A stretch of 64,000 bases of DNA from Vreelandella profundi (lineage in GTDB: Bacteria; Pseudomonadota; Gammaproteobacteria; Pseudomonadales; Halomonadaceae). Positions 11,361 through 20,952 of the stretch are shown here, piece after piece. The translations under genes were made by a program, and so were the position numbers. Within the stretch, counting starts at the first letter, position 1. Each line of letters begins with the position of its first letter. The stretch covers positions 1,302,001 to 1,366,000 of the forward strand of contig NZ_CP077941.1 in NCBI RefSeq assembly GCF_019722725.1, in the 5' to 3' direction. The notes under the pieces are model-generated. The model had not been told where the DNA came from, ran no database searches, and saw only the letters and a list, made by a program, of their open reading frames with translations.

Positions 11361-12080
11361 ATGGCAAATCGCGTGTGGATACCTGCACTTGCCGCCGTGG
11401 CATTAATGCTAAGCGCCTGTGGAGACTCTCAAGAAGATCCTGCCGTGGCACCCGCTGATAATGCTGAAGTGGCGGATGAAGAAACGGTACGCGAGGATGA
11501 AGGGCCCGCTGCGGCTGAAAATGCGGCAAAGATGGAGACGCCTGAAGAAGTAGAGGATGACATCGAAGCACGTCAGGCCGAGGAGCAGCTTGAGCGCGCC
11601 GATGCCCTCCGTGAAGACGAAACGCAGGAAAGCAATACCGAGGGTGCCGCACCGAGTGAAGCGTTAGAGGCGAGTGAAGAGACGCTGGCTGCTGACCCTG
11701 ATGATGCGCTCAACGAAGATAGCGCAATGCCCGGCGAGGCAACGCGTTCCGATGTTGATGACATAATTGCAGAAACCGAGCGCCGCTTTGAGGAGGCCGA
11801 AAAGCGTCTTGAGGAGCAGTTTCAGGAGGTTGAGCAGCAGGCTCCCGCGTTTGAGCCGATGGAAAGTGAAGATATTCCGCCTAGCTGGGAAACCGACAGC
11901 AGTATTTCAGAGCGCACGCCGTTAGACGACGGTCTTGAATCTACCGATGTAGACGCTTTAATTGAAGATACTGAGCGCCGCTTTGAAGAAGCCGAGCAGC
12001 GTCTTGAGGAGCAGTTTAAAGAGATGGAAAGTGAAGAGGCTCAGAGCGGGCCAGCGTTGCCATCGGAACGCCAGAATTAA
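11361..12080 (+). CDS. Acidic lipoprotein of unknown function with a duplicated coiled-coil segment
   Basis: I do not recognise this 239-residue protein. It starts with a lipoprotein signal peptide (about residues 1-19) ending in a good lipobox, LSAC, with Cys20 as the lipidated residue. The +2 residue is Gly, which fits outer-membrane sorting. The mature part is extremely rich in Glu, Asp and Ala and looks disordered or helical. Two near-identical segments, DVDDIIAETERRFEEAEKRL and DVDALIEDTERRFEEAEQRL plus about eight more residues each, begin at residues 131 and 196 and should form short coiled coils. AAGGAG lies nine bases before the chosen ATG. An ATG at 11343 contains that ribosome site and is rejected. 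It could be a periplasmic scaffold, but that is a guess. Confidence 0.85.
   Translation: MANRVWIPALAAVALMLSACGDSQEDPAVAPADNAEVADEETVREDEGPAAAENAAKMETPEEVEDDIEARQAEEQLERADALREDETQESNTEGAAPSEALEASEETLAADPDDALNEDSAMPGEATRSDVDDIIAETERRFEEAEKRLEEQFQEVEQQAPAFEPMESEDIPPSWETDSSISERTPLDDGLESTDVDALIEDTERRFEEAEQRLEEQFKEMESEEAQSGPALPSERQN
11751..12029 (+). repeat. Two diverged copies of an 84-base coding repeat in the acidic lipoprotein gene
   Basis: The segments 11751-11834 and 11946-12029 encode the same 28-residue acidic helix with about six or seven substitutions. The copies differ at many third codon positions, so this is an old duplication kept by selection on the protein and not a recent slippage event. 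Confidence 0.85.
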
Positions 12081-12091
12081 TGACTAGCAAT

Positions 12092-12119
12092 AAAAAAGGC
12101 CCGCATCAGCGGGCCTTTG
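12092..12119. terminator. Bidirectional rho-independent terminator, lipoprotein gene/cold-shock gene
   Basis: The hairpin AAAGGCCCGC, loop ATCA, GCGGGCCTTT lies between two convergent genes. The A tract (12092-12098) gives a U tract on the reverse transcript, so it ends the cold-shock gene best. The forward side has only three T. Confidence 0.85.
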
Positions 12120-12134
12120 TCCATCCGTTCGCAA

Positions 12135-12338
12135 TTAAGCTGGTTGGATGTTTGAAGCCTGAAGGCCTTTTTTACCCTGAGTCACTTCAAAGCTGACTTT
12201 TTGACCATCTTGCAGGGTCTTGAAGCCTTCAGCTTGAATTTCGGAGAAGTGGGCGAACAGATCGTCTCCGCCGTCATCAGGAGAGATGAAGCCGAAGCCT
12301 TTAGTATCGTTGAACCACTTAACTGTGCCAGTTGCCAT
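12135..12338 (-). CDS. Cold-shock domain protein (CspA family)
   Basis: This 67-residue protein is a single cold-shock domain (OB fold). It has both RNA-binding motifs: KGFGFI at 13-18 (RNP1) and DLFAHF at about 26-31 (RNP2). Such proteins act as RNA chaperones that melt secondary structure and help translation. The paralogue type (CspA, CspD, CspE) cannot be fixed from sequence alone. AAGGA lies about nine bases upstream of the ATG. The 137 bases to the divergent exporter gene leave room for a long 5' leader, as often seen for cold-inducible members. Confidence 0.95.
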   Translation of the reverse strand: MATGTVKWFNDTKGFGFISPDDGGDDLFAHFSEIQAEGFKTLQDGQKVSFEVTQGKKGLQASNIQPA

Positions 12339-12475
12339 TTTCTAATTTCCTTAACTTGCTTAGTAATCAAACGGGCAACTCAATTGTCCACCCGCTACAA
12401 TTACTCTAGATGTAAATCCGGCTGTCGTCCAGCCAGATTCCTAAGATTTTTTCATTTCGTGGCGAGCAAACAATC

Positions 12476-13132
12476 ATGATGCAGTTTGGCTTTATTGATC
12501 CGCAGTTTCTGTCTTTTCTAGTGGCGATCACGCTATTAACCATTAGCCCTGGGGTGGATACGCTGCTGGTGATTCGCAATACCGCACGTGGAGGTATTCG
12601 TGATGGAGTCACCACCAGCGTTGCTATCTGCTGCGGGCTATTTGCTCATGCGACTATTTCCGCGCTGGGAATTTCATTGATACTGCTGCAGTCAGCGTGG
12701 GCGTTCAATATGCTGAAACTAGTGGGGGCGGGCTACCTGATTTGGCTGGGCGTGACGAGCCTTTTGGCGGCGCGCCGTGGGCAGCCCCTGCCCATCAAAG
12801 GAGTGTTACAAGGTGGCGCTGTCGTATCTCGCTGGCAGCCCGTGAAAGAAGGATTCTTGTCTAATGTGCTGAACCCCAAAACGGTGGTGTTCTACATGGC
12901 CTTTTTACCGCAGTTTATTGCACCTAGCGACCCTGTGTTATTGAAGTCGCTGTGGCTTGCGGGCGTGCATTTTATGATTGCTAACGTTTGGCAAATTGGC
13001 GTTGTGCTGATGGTAGGCAGTGCGAGTAAGTGGCTGGCCAGTGCGCGTGTTGCGCAAACCTTAAACGCCGTGACCGGCACGGTGTTGATCGCCTTTGGTA
13101 TCCGGCTTGCGCTAACGCAGCGCCCCCTATAA
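12476..13132 (+). CDS. LysE/RhtB family amino-acid exporter
   Basis: This 218-residue, very hydrophobic protein has about six membrane segments and the LysE/RhtB N-terminal signature, ISPGVDTLLVIRNTARGGIRDG (residues 23-44). The central motif NVLNPKTVVFYMAFLPQF (about 130-147) is also diagnostic. Relatives export threonine, homoserine, lysine or other small amino acids by proton antiport. The exact substrate cannot be named. The start could be either of two adjacent ATG codons and the ribosome site is weak. Confidence 0.9.
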   Translation: MMQFGFIDPQFLSFLVAITLLTISPGVDTLLVIRNTARGGIRDGVTTSVAICCGLFAHATISALGISLILLQSAWAFNMLKLVGAGYLIWLGVTSLLAARRGQPLPIKGVLQGGAVVSRWQPVKEGFLSNVLNPKTVVFYMAFLPQFIAPSDPVLLKSLWLAGVHFMIANVWQIGVVLMVGSASKWLASARVAQTLNAVTGTVLIAFGIRLALTQRPL

Positions 13133-13144
13133 AGGGGGCGCTGC
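13117..13144. terminator. GC-rich 12-bp hairpin over the exporter stop codon
   Basis: GCAGCGCCCCCT and AGGGGGCGCTGC are perfect inverted repeats around the loop ATAA, which holds part of the exporter stop codon. No U tract follows on either strand. It sits between convergent genes, so it may act as a weak or factor-aided terminator or simply as an mRNA 3' end barrier. Confidence 0.55.
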
Positions 13145-13205
13145 GCAATGCATGGTTATATGAGTGGTGATGCCGCGCTAAGCGGCTTCGCCGTTTCGCC
13201 TAGAT

Positions 13206-15155
13206 TCAGCGGCGGGCAAGTAGCGCGCGGTCATAGCGTACCTGCTGCTCAGCGTCGCTAAGCAGCGAAACGCCTTCACTATCTCCGCCGTTGGCGAGGC
13301 TCTCGAAAATTACTCGATAGCTGAGAACCGCTTGTACGTAGTCGCGAGTTTCACGGAAAGGAATGCTTTCCACGAACAGATCAAACTCTTCTACGCTATT
13401 GCCGAGCCACTGGTCAACGCGGCCGGGGCCTGCATTGTAAGCCGCCGTCGCTGCAAGGCGATTGCCTTGGTAGCGCTGCAGCTTATCGCGTAGGTAGGTA
13501 CTGCCTAACCGGATGTTTAGCTCAGGATCTAGTACGCCATAAGGCCCTGGATCGCTAATCCCCAGTTCGCGGCTGACCTGGCTTGCAGTGCCCGGCATCA
13601 GCTGCATTAATCCGCGTGCGCCTGCCGGTGAGAGAGCGTTGGGATTATAGGCGCTTTCACGGCGAGTAATGGCCATCAACAGGTAAGGGTCTACGCCGGT
13701 TAGCCGGCCCCAATGTAAAAAGCTGTCGTGATAGGCCTGGGGGAAGCGCCAGTCGAGGGCGTCCCAGAGCTCCCCGGCAATGGTGGTTTGAACTAAACGT
13801 GCGTGCCACTGCTGGCTGGCGGCGTAGTCTGCCAATGCCCTGGCTTGTTCGGGGGTGCCACTCTGAACGGCGTGCAGCCACTCGCTGTTAGCTAACCCAT
13901 CTTCACCAATGCGCAGTAGCGCTTCAGTACGCTGGACGGTCGGTAGCTGAGCGATGCGCTGTCGCGATGCTTCGTCAAAATGATTGCGCTCAAGATTCAA
14001 CTGATATGGTTGACCAAGTTTTTCGGCAGCGGCAAAACCATAAAAACTGCGATCAGTGGCGGCCTGCTGATAGCGTGATTCGGCGGCTACCTGGTTGCCA
14101 AGCTGGCCGTTTGCACGTCCCAGCCAATACTGCCAGCGGCTGTTTTCCTGCTGGCTGGCCGGCATTTCAGCAATCCAGTGGACGACATCGTTCCAGCGTC
14201 GTTCTGCCAGCGCACGGCGCACGCGCAGCTCTAGTACGCGCTCGCTATCCAGTGACGGAAGCACGCTGTCGACCCAGCTAAGCGTGCCCGGCACCTCTCG
14301 TACCAACGCATAAAAAGCCAGTTCTTCCTCAATGGCCTGCTGGTCACTGGGAAGCAGGCTTAGGCGCGGTGCTATTTCTTGCCACGCGGCAAAGGCAGCG
14401 GGGGTGTCTTCGCGGGTGAAGCGTTGCATCGCTGCTCGATAAAAGCTTGCGGTTGCTGCGCACTCAGGGCCCAAGCATAGCGGGGCCTGGGTAATTGCCC
14501 GGCTGCGTGCTGAAACGTCATCAACGTTGTCTAGCGCGGTTTGCCACTGTCCGCTTAGAAGCCCGCCCAGGTAGCTTGAGAGGCTGTTTTCTCCCGCCTG
14601 CCACGCCAGCATCTTGCGCTCCCAAATTGCCGTGGCGTCAATTGTGCCGTTGGCACGCAGTCGCTCAAACAACGTATCACAAGCATTTGGCTGAGAACCG
14701 CCGGTCAGCCACAGATCAAGACCCGCCTGATTAGCCTGCTGCGGCTGGGCATTCAGTAGTGCGGTGTAGTAATAGCATTGGCGTGCGATGCCGGCCGGTT
14801 CGCCATCAGCCACGCTAAGCAGATCGCTATAACGTCCCGCATGGCCATACTTGGCAATGGCTTGACCGCGAATCCACCCGGCCAGCGGTGAATCCGCATA
14901 GTGATCCATAAATTGCTGGACTCTTTCAGGGGACACATTCGGCAGCTGTCCTCTTATGCGGTGATAATCAACGTAGCCGCGCAGCGGGTGGTCTTCAATC
15001 AAGCGCTCGTCAACGCGCTGCCACTGCTGCTCCCTGGCTGCGCTGAGGGCATCACGAAGATCGCTATCCGAAGCGGCCCAGGACAGCGTGGGAATTCCAG
15101 CCAGCAGTGCCGTACACAGTACACGAGCGGTATGGCGAAATGGCGAAACCAACAT
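13206..15155 (-). CDS. slt: Soluble lytic murein transglycosylase Slt
   Basis: Slt is a periplasmic enzyme that cleaves glycan strands to 1,6-anhydromuramic products during peptidoglycan turnover. The 649-residue product has a signal peptide (about residues 1-27, ending LSWA), a long superhelical U/L domain (about 30-470), and a C-terminal SLT domain with the catalytic Glu500 in RRESAYNPNA followed by GLMQLMPGTA and AYNAGPGRV. Length matches E. coli Slt70 (645). The gene is alone and convergent with the exporter gene. Confidence 0.95.
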   Translation of the reverse strand: MLVSPFRHTARVLCTALLAGIPTLSWAASDSDLRDALSAAREQQWQRVDERLIEDHPLRGYVDYHRIRGQLPNVSPERVQQFMDHYADSPLAGWIRGQAIAKYGHAGRYSDLLSVADGEPAGIARQCYYYTALLNAQPQQANQAGLDLWLTGGSQPNACDTLFERLRANGTIDATAIWERKMLAWQAGENSLSSYLGGLLSGQWQTALDNVDDVSARSRAITQAPLCLGPECAATASFYRAAMQRFTREDTPAAFAAWQEIAPRLSLLPSDQQAIEEELAFYALVREVPGTLSWVDSVLPSLDSERVLELRVRRALAERRWNDVVHWIAEMPASQQENSRWQYWLGRANGQLGNQVAAESRYQQAATDRSFYGFAAAEKLGQPYQLNLERNHFDEASRQRIAQLPTVQRTEALLRIGEDGLANSEWLHAVQSGTPEQARALADYAASQQWHARLVQTTIAGELWDALDWRFPQAYHDSFLHWGRLTGVDPYLLMAITRRESAYNPNALSPAGARGLMQLMPGTASQVSRELGISDPGPYGVLDPELNIRLGSTYLRDKLQRYQGNRLAATAAYNAGPGRVDQWLGNSVEEFDLFVESIPFRETRDYVQAVLSYRVIFESLANGGDSEGVSLLSDAEQQVRYDRALLARR

Positions 15156-15277
15156 GGTGCTCTCTCTCTATTGATTGACGTCTATTTAGGTCTGAGGGAT
15201 TGCTGAGCAACCGCTAAAATGAACCAATGTTTACAATGATGATCCGACAGCTTAGAGACTAGGAGGATTCAATTACG

Positions 15278-15610
15278 ATGGCTCCATTATCCACTTGGTG
15301 GTTCTTGCGTCGACTCAAATCACGCGTTTGGGCCACAAAACGCATTCTGCGTGCGTTAAAATTGTTTTTACCCATGACCCGGGACGTGTTGCGAGGCGAT
15401 TTCCGGCCTGTTCCTTGGTCGGCATTCGCTATGATGGCATTGGCGCTGGCGTATTTAGTCATGCCGTTCGACCTCATTCCCGATTTTCTGATGCTGATTG
15501 GCGTTATTGATGATGTGCTAATTGTGGGGTGGCTGTTAAACCGTATTGATCAACGCTTAGAAGGCTATCGTGCCTGGAAATACACCGACCCCGATATGAC
15601 GCCGTCTTAA
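15278..15610 (+). CDS. DUF1232 (YkvA family) membrane protein
   Basis: This 110-residue protein carries a DUF1232 domain (about residues 36-90). The core LAYLVMPFDLIPDFLMLIGVIDD is its diagnostic pattern and probably forms a membrane hairpin. The N-terminus is basic. AGGAGG precedes the ATG by twelve bases or so. The function of the family is unknown to me. It lies just upstream of the heat-shock promoter of htpG but has its own ribosome site and no shared promoter that I can see. Confidence 0.88.
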   Translation: MAPLSTWWFLRRLKSRVWATKRILRALKLFLPMTRDVLRGDFRPVPWSAFAMMALALAYLVMPFDLIPDFLMLIGVIDDVLIVGWLLNRIDQRLEGYRAWKYTDPDMTPS

Positions 15611-15638
15611 TACTTGCCCGCTAGTTATCACCTACCTG

Positions 15639-15666
15639 CTTGAAAAAACGTTGCTTAACACCATAT
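15639..15666 (+). promoter_or_regulatory. Sigma-32 (RpoH) heat-shock promoter of htpG
   Basis: CTTGAAA at 15639-15645, a 13-base spacer, then CACCATAT at 15659-15666. The RpoH consensus is CTTGAAA, 13-15 bases, CCCCATNT. Only one base of the -10 core differs. The site lies 100 bases before the htpG start codon. Confidence 0.85.
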
Positions 15667-15765
15667 AAGGCTCACGAAACTAGATTATGCCTCTGGGCGC
15701 TTGGCGCAGAGGCGAATGACTCAACCTGATCCTAAAACGTGATCCATAAATAAGGGGCTAAGCGC

Positions 15766-17670
15766 ATGACTACTGCTACCCATGAAGAAACTCTTGGCTT
15801 TCAAACGGAAGTTAAGCAGCTCCTGAATCTGATGATTCACTCGCTGTATTCTAATCGCGAAATATTCTTGCGCGAGCTTATCTCGAATTCAGCGGATGCC
15901 TGCGACAAGCTTCGCTATGCCGCATTGGATAACGATGCGCTGTATGAAGGCGACAGCGAGCTGCGCATCGAAATTGAGCATGACCGCGATGCCAACACCA
16001 TTACTCTGCGCGATAACGGCGTGGGTATGAATCGCGAAGATGTCATCGCCAACCTGGGCACTATTGCGCGCTCGGGCACGGCTGAATTTCTTAAGCAGCT
16101 TTCCGGCGAGCAGCAAAAAGATGCCAAGCTGATCGGCCAGTTCGGTGTGGGGTTCTACTCAGGCTTTATTGTGGCTGATGAAATTGCGGTGCGTACGCGT
16201 AAAGCGGGCACGGAGGCGGCTCAAGGCGTTGAGTGGCGTTCAAAAGGCGAGGGCGAGTTTACCGTTGCCGATATCGAGCGCGCGCAGCACGGTACCGAAA
16301 TTACCCTGCACTTAAAAGAAGATGCAAAAGAGTTTGCCGACGACTATCGCCTGCAAGGCTTAGTGCGTAAGTACTCCGATCATATCGAAGTGCCTGTCCG
16401 TATGCCGAAAACCGAAACGGCTAAAGACGACGAAGGCAACAGCATTGAAGGCAGTGAAGTCACGACGTGGGAAACGGTTAACGAGGCGACGGCGCTATGG
16501 GCGCGTCCGAAGAGTGATGTTTCCGAGGACGAGTACAAAGCGTTCTACAAGCACGTGGCTCACGATTTTTCTGACCCGCTGGCCTGGAGTCACAATAAAG
16601 TTGAAGGCAAGCTTGAATACACTAGCCTGCTGTATGTGCCCGGCCGTGCGCCGTTCGATATGTTCGACCGTGATGGTTCTCGCGGCGTTAAGCTCTATGT
16701 ACAGCGCGTCTTTATTATGGATGATGCTGAACAGTTCCTGCCGCTATACCTGCGTTTTATCAAAGGCGTGCTGGATACCCGCGAGCTGTCGCTAAACGTA
16801 TCTCGCGAGCTGCTCCAGCAAGATCCTAAGGTCGACAAGATCAAAGCAGCGCTCACCAAGCGCGGCTTGGACATGCTTAAAAAACTTGCCAACGACAAAG
16901 AGCAGTATCAAACCTTCTGGAATACCTTCGGCAGCGTGCTGAAAGAAGGGCCGGGAGAAGATGCCGCTAACCGTGAAAAAATTGCCAGCCTGCTGCGCTT
17001 TGCCTCAACGCACACCGATACGTCTGCCCAAGAGCATGCTTTAGCCGATTACGTTGAGCGCATGAAAGAGGGCCAGCAGAAGATTTATTATGTGGTTGCC
17101 GATAGCCTCAATGCGGCAAAAAATAGCCCGCATTTGGAGATCTTCCGTAAAAAAGGCATCGAAGTACTGCTGCTTTCTGATCGCATCGACGATTGGTTGA
17201 TGAGTCATTTAACCGAATTTGATGGCAAAACCTTTGCCGATGTGGCCAAAGGCGAGCTTGATCTTGGCGATGTTGAGGACGAAGAGGAAAAGAAAGCCCA
17301 GGAAGAAACGGCCAAAGCTAAAGAAGATCTGGTCAAGCGTGTGAAAGAGGCACTAGGTGATGGTGTTCAGGACGTTAAAGTGACCCATCGCCTGACCGAT
17401 TCACCGGCCTGCGTCGTGTTGCCCGAGCATGAAATGGGCTATCAAATGCGCCGTATTATGGAAGCAGCGGGACAGCCGCTGCCCGAAGTGAAGCCGATTC
17501 TTGAGCTTAACCCGGAGCATGCGTTAGTGGCGCGCCTTGAAAGCGCCGAGGGCGACCTGTTCACCCAGCTTTCCTACATTCTGCTGGATCAGGCCATTAT
17601 TGCCGAAGGCGGGCACTTGGATGACCCCGCCGCTTACGTGAAGCGTCTTAATAGCGTGCTGACCGCCTAA
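15766..17670 (+). CDS. htpG: Chaperone HtpG (bacterial Hsp90)
   Basis: HtpG is the ATP-dependent Hsp90-type chaperone of the cytosol and works with DnaK on client remodelling. The 634-residue product (E. coli 624) has the GHKL ATPase domain: [13 protein letters not shown] (about 38-50), DNGVGM (about 84-89) and [11 protein letters not shown] (about 125-135). Middle and dimerisation domains follow. A Lys/Glu-rich stretch at about 505-530 links the last two. AAGGGG lies nine bases upstream of the ATG. The sigma-32 promoter upstream supports heat-shock control. Confidence 0.98.
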   Translation: MTTATHEETLGFQTEVKQLLNLMIHSLYSNREIFLRELISNSADACDKLRYAALDNDALYEGDSELRIEIEHDRDANTITLRDNGVGMNREDVIANLGTIARSGTAEFLKQLSGEQQKDAKLIGQFGVGFYSGFIVADEIAVRTRKAGTEAAQGVEWRSKGEGEFTVADIERAQHGTEITLHLKEDAKEFADDYRLQGLVRKYSDHIEVPVRMPKTETAKDDEGNSIEGSEVTTWETVNEATALWARPKSDVSEDEYKAFYKHVAHDFSDPLAWSHNKVEGKLEYTSLLYVPGRAPFDMFDRDGSRGVKLYVQRVFIMDDAEQFLPLYLRFIKGVLDTRELSLNVSRELLQQDPKVDKIKAALTKRGLDMLKKLANDKEQYQTFWNTFGSVLKEGPGEDAANREKIASLLRFASTHTDTSAQEHALADYVERMKEGQQKIYYVVADSLNAAKNSPHLEIFRKKGIEVLLLSDRIDDWLMSHLTEFDGKTFADVAKGELDLGDVEDEEEKKAQEETAKAKEDLVKRVKEALGDGVQDVKVTHRLTDSPACVVLPEHEMGYQMRRIMEAAGQPLPEVKPILELNPEHALVARLESAEGDLFTQLSYILLDQAIIAEGGHLDDPAAYVKRLNSVLTA

Positions 17671-17731
17671 TTTAAGCGCTTTTTTTAGCACGTTCTTAGG
17701 CAATGTCGGTAACGTATCGTTGCTATGCCGT

Positions 17732-17769
17732 CGGCCCGTTTGGTTATCCAAGCGGGCCGTCTGCTTTAA
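17732..17769 (+). terminator. Probable terminator after htpG
   Basis: CGGCCCGTTTGG and CCAAGCGGGCCG form a 12-bp stem with one G-T pair and a TTAT loop. It is followed by a weak T-rich stretch (TCTGCTTTAAT). It separates htpG from gpsA. Confidence 0.7.
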
Positions 17770-17825
17770 TAAACCGACTTTGATACAGTAGCTATACGTT
17801 CCGCGAGACTTATTAGGACATTATC

Positions 17826-18947
17826 ATGGCTGAGCAGCAAACCAACGACGTGGTGCCCATTAACGTTGCGGTATTGGGAGGCGGCAGTTTCGGTACAGCG
17901 CTGGCAAGCATTGCCGCTGATAATAACGCCCGTGTTCGCCAGTGGATGCGTGATGAAGCGCTGGTGGCGCAGATTAATCAGGAGCATCGTAACGGGCGCT
18001 ATTTACCCCATTACGCCATCAACCCAGCCGTGCAGGCCTCAACCGATCTTAAGGCCGTGTTGGCCGATGCCTCGCTGGTGCTGATCGCTATTCCCTCAAA
18101 GGCCTTTCGCAGCGTAGTGCAAGCGGCCAAAGCATGGCTAACGCCTGAGCAGATTCTGGTCAGCACCACGAAAGGGATTGAGCCGGATAGCTTTTTATTA
18201 ATGAGCCAAGTGCTTGAGCAAGAAACCGGCTTTGAGCACATTGGTGTGATTGCAGGCCCCAATTTGGCCTCTGAAATTGCCGATAAGCAGCTGACCGCTA
18301 CCGTGATTGCAAGCGCTGACCCGTTGACGCGCACGCGCGTTCAGCAGGCGTTAGGCTGCCGCTACTTTCGCGTTTACGCCAGTGATGACCGTCACGGCGT
18401 TGAGCTAGGCGGAGCACTGAAAAATATTTATGCGATAGCCGCAGGAATGGCGGCGGCGCTGGGCATGGGTGAAAACACTCGCAGCATGCTGATGACGCGT
18501 GCCTTGGCAGAGATGAGCCGCTTTGCCGTCGCTGAAGGCGCTAATCCGATGACGTTTTTGGGCTTGGCGGGCGTCGGAGACCTGATTGTTACCTGCTCGT
18601 CTAACTTGTCGCGCAACTATCGGGTCGGGCATGCCATGGGTGAAGGGCGCACGCTGGAAGAGGCCGTTAGTTCGCTGGGTCAAGTCGCAGAAGGCGTCAA
18701 TACCGTCAAATTGGTGTGTGCTAAAGCGCGTGAAATGGGTATTTATATGCCGCTGGCTGAGGGGCTTTCTCGCGTGCTGTTTGACGGCGTACCGGCACAG
18801 GATATGGCGCGCACATTAATGATGGCAGAGCAAAGCAGCGACGTAGAGTTTATCTTGCCTCGCGAGTCTGTTCAGCAGGCCCATCGAGATCAGCCTACTC
18901 AGCATTCTTCCCTTCAAACCCCGTCACCGCTAAAGAAAGGGCATTAG
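17826..18947 (+). CDS. gpsA: NAD(P)-dependent glycerol-3-phosphate dehydrogenase
   Basis: GpsA reduces dihydroxyacetone phosphate to sn-glycerol 3-phosphate, the backbone of phospholipids. The 373-residue protein has the Rossmann motif [10 protein letters not shown] at about 18-27, the catalytic-region stretch [15 protein letters not shown] (about 197-211) and [13 protein letters not shown] (about 257-269). It is about 30 residues longer than E. coli GpsA (339), owing to a short N-terminal extension and a polar C-terminal tail rich in Gln, Ser and Pro. sixA begins one base after the stop. Confidence 0.96.
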   Translation: MAEQQTNDVVPINVAVLGGGSFGTALASIAADNNARVRQWMRDEALVAQINQEHRNGRYLPHYAINPAVQASTDLKAVLADASLVLIAIPSKAFRSVVQAAKAWLTPEQILVSTTKGIEPDSFLLMSQVLEQETGFEHIGVIAGPNLASEIADKQLTATVIASADPLTRTRVQQALGCRYFRVYASDDRHGVELGGALKNIYAIAAGMAAALGMGENTRSMLMTRALAEMSRFAVAEGANPMTFLGLAGVGDLIVTCSSNLSRNYRVGHAMGEGRTLEEAVSSLGQVAEGVNTVKLVCAKAREMGIYMPLAEGLSRVLFDGVPAQDMARTLMMAEQSSDVEFILPRESVQQAHRDQPTQHSSLQTPSPLKKGH

Positions 18948-18948
18948 C

Positions 18949-19437
18949 ATGCAACGTCTGCTGATTATGCGTCACGGCGAGGCCGCGCCGGGATTTCCCG
19001 ATAATGCGCGCCGGTTGACCCCACGCGGCATGCAGGAAGCCGACACAATGGCGCGCTGGCTGGCGCAGCGCGTTGCCAAGGGCGAGCTGCTCATGCCTAG
19101 CCTTTACGCTAGCCCCTATGTGCGCGCACAGCAGACGGCACAGGCGCTGAGTGATGCGCTGGGTATTGGGCATGAGACGCTGGATTTTATTACCCCCGAT
19201 GATGCCCCTGCGGCCATCAGCGACTGGCTGCTTGAGCAGGAAGACGGTGCGCCGATCATGCTGGTCAGCCATATGCCCCTGGTGGGAAATTTGACGAGTT
19301 GGCTGGTGGAGGGCAGCTACGCCCAGGGCGTTGGTTTTCCTACCGCGGCCATTGTCGAGCTGAAAGCCGAAATTTGGGCCGCAGGCTGCGCGCAGTTAAT
19401 GAGTTTTACCCAGCCTAGCCAGCTGGCGAGTGGCTAA
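18949..19437 (+). CDS. sixA: Phosphohistidine phosphatase SixA
   Basis: SixA belongs to the histidine phosphatase (phosphoglycerate-mutase-like) superfamily. In E. coli it removes phosphate from histidine on HPt domains such as ArcB and on the nitrogen-PTS protein NPr. The 162-residue product has the catalytic RHGEA at 8-12 and the second histidine in LVSHMPLVG at about 104-112. It is tightly coupled to gpsA (one-base gap), as in Pseudomonas relatives. Its possible substrate NPr is encoded in this window at 34949. Confidence 0.9.
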   Translation: MQRLLIMRHGEAAPGFPDNARRLTPRGMQEADTMARWLAQRVAKGELLMPSLYASPYVRAQQTAQALSDALGIGHETLDFITPDDAPAAISDWLLEQEDGAPIMLVSHMPLVGNLTSWLVEGSYAQGVGFPTAAIVELKAEIWAAGCAQLMSFTQPSQLASG

Positions 19438-19444
19438 CGTGCCA

Positions 19445-19472
19445 TAAAAAAGCGGCTGCCGAGGCAGCCGCT
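19445..19472 (-). terminator. Rho-independent terminator of gatCAB
   Basis: Read on the reverse strand, a GCGGCTGCC/GGCAGCCGC stem is followed by seven T, 26 bases after the gatB stop. On the forward strand there is no U tract, so sixA is served less well. Confidence 0.88.
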
Positions 19473-19497
19473 AACGTCTTAGAATATTCAGGCGAGA

Positions 19498-20952
19498 TTA
19501 AAGCAGCGCATCCAGTTTCTGCTTCAATATGCCGTTCACCTGCTGTGGATTAGCGGTGCCCCGTGACGCTTTCATCGCCTGACCAACAAAGTAGCCAATC
19601 ATTTTGCCGCGCTTGTCGGGTTCCGAGTCGCGGTATTGGGCCACCTGGGCGGGGCTGTCTGCGATCACTTTGTCAATCATGGCTTCAATGGCGACGGTGT
19701 CAGTGACTTGCTTGAGACCTTTAGTCTCAATGACTTCATCGGCTGTTTCGCCCTGGCCGTTCCAAAGCGCCTGGAAAACGTCTTTAGCCGCTTTGCCGCT
19801 AATCGTATCATCGAGCACACGACTAATCAGTTCGCCGAGCTGGTGTGCGGATATGGGGCTGTTGGCAATGCTTAGGTTTTCGCGATTAAGCGCACCGGAA
19901 AACTCGCCCTGCACCCAGTTTGCCGATTGCTTGGCATCGCCGCACACGCTATGCACTGCTTCAAAGAACTCGGCCATATCCCGGCTAGCGGAGATGACGT
20001 TGGCATCATACGCCGACAGGCCTAGCTCACTTTGAAAGCGCTCGCGCTTGTCAGCAGGCAGCTCGGGCAACTGGCCACGCAGATGGTCCAGGTAGGCCTG
20101 GTCGAGCACGATCGGCAGTAGGTCCGGGCAGGGGAAATAGCGGTAGTCGTTGGCCTCTTCTTTGGTGCGCATGCTGCGCGTCTCATCACGGTCTGGATCA
20201 AACAGGCGTGTTTCTTGAACGACCTTACCACCGTCTTCGATGAGCTCAATTTGGCGTTCAACCTCAAAGGCGATCGCGCGCTCGACAAAGCGGAATGAGT
20301 TGACGTTTTTGACTTCAGCCCGAGTGCCTAAAGTGGTCTGGCCTTTCGGACGCACCGAGACGTTCACGTCGCAGCGCATAGAGCCTTCCGCCATATTGCC
20401 ATCGGAAATGCCCAGGTAAGTAACAATGGAGTGAATCGCCTTGAGGTACGCGGCGGCCTCTTTGGCATTGCTCATGTCGGGCTCAGAAACGATCTCTAAC
20501 AGCGGGGTGCCCGCGCGGTTGAGATCAATGCCCGTCATGCCCTGGAAGTCTTCGTGCAGCGACTTGCCTGCATCCTCTTCAAGGTGCGCATGGTGAATGC
20601 GAATACGCTTGGTGCTGCCATCTTCCAAGGTGACCTCAACATCGCCAGGGCCCACAATCGGATGGTACATCTGGCTAGTCTGATAGCCCTTAGGCAGGTC
20701 AGGGTAGAAGTAGTTTTTACGATCAAATATGGATACTTCAGCAATCTCGGCATGCACCGCTAGGCCAAACTGAACGGCCATCGCAACGGCCTGTTCGTTG
20801 AGCACTGGCAGCACGCCCGGCAGACCTAAATCGACCGCGCACGCCTGGGTGTTTGGCTCAGCGCCAAACGCCGTTGAGGCGCCGGAAAAGATTTTTGAGC
20901 GCGTAGCGAGCTGAACGTGGACTTCAAGCCCAATCACGGTTTCCCATTGCAT
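19498..20952 (-). CDS. gatB: Asp-tRNA(Asn)/Glu-tRNA(Gln) amidotransferase subunit B
   Basis: GatB is the tRNA-binding and kinase subunit of GatCAB. It activates the side chain of misacylated Asp-tRNA(Asn) or Glu-tRNA(Gln) before amidation. The 484-residue product begins [15 protein letters not shown] and contains [12 protein letters not shown] (about 41-52) and [13 protein letters not shown] (about 82-94), both family marks. The C-terminal YqeY-like tRNA-binding tail (about 340-484) is complete. Its start overlaps the gatA stop by one base (TAATG). Confidence 0.97.
   Translation of the reverse strand: MQWETVIGLEVHVQLATRSKIFSGASTAFGAEPNTQACAVDLGLPGVLPVLNEQAVAMAVQFGLAVHAEIAEVSIFDRKNYFYPDLPKGYQTSQMYHPIVGPGDVEVTLEDGSTKRIRIHHAHLEEDAGKSLHEDFQGMTGIDLNRAGTPLLEIVSEPDMSNAKEAAAYLKAIHSIVTYLGISDGNMAEGSMRCDVNVSVRPKGQTTLGTRAEVKNVNSFRFVERAIAFEVERQIELIEDGGKVVQETRLFDPDRDETRSMRTKEEANDYRYFPCPDLLPIVLDQAYLDHLRGQLPELPADKRERFQSELGLSAYDANVISASRDMAEFFEAVHSVCGDAKQSANWVQGEFSGALNRENLSIANSPISAHQLGELISRVLDDTISGKAAKDVFQALWNGQGETADEVIETKGLKQVTDTVAIEAMIDKVIADSPAQVAQYRDSEPDKRGKMIGYFVGQAMKASRGTANPQQVNGILKQKLDALL

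Noticed and set aside
12339..12475. Hairpin GGCTG/CAGCC in the cold-shock gene leader as a thermosensor
   Set aside because: The stem is only five perfect pairs and the leader cannot be judged without the transcription start.
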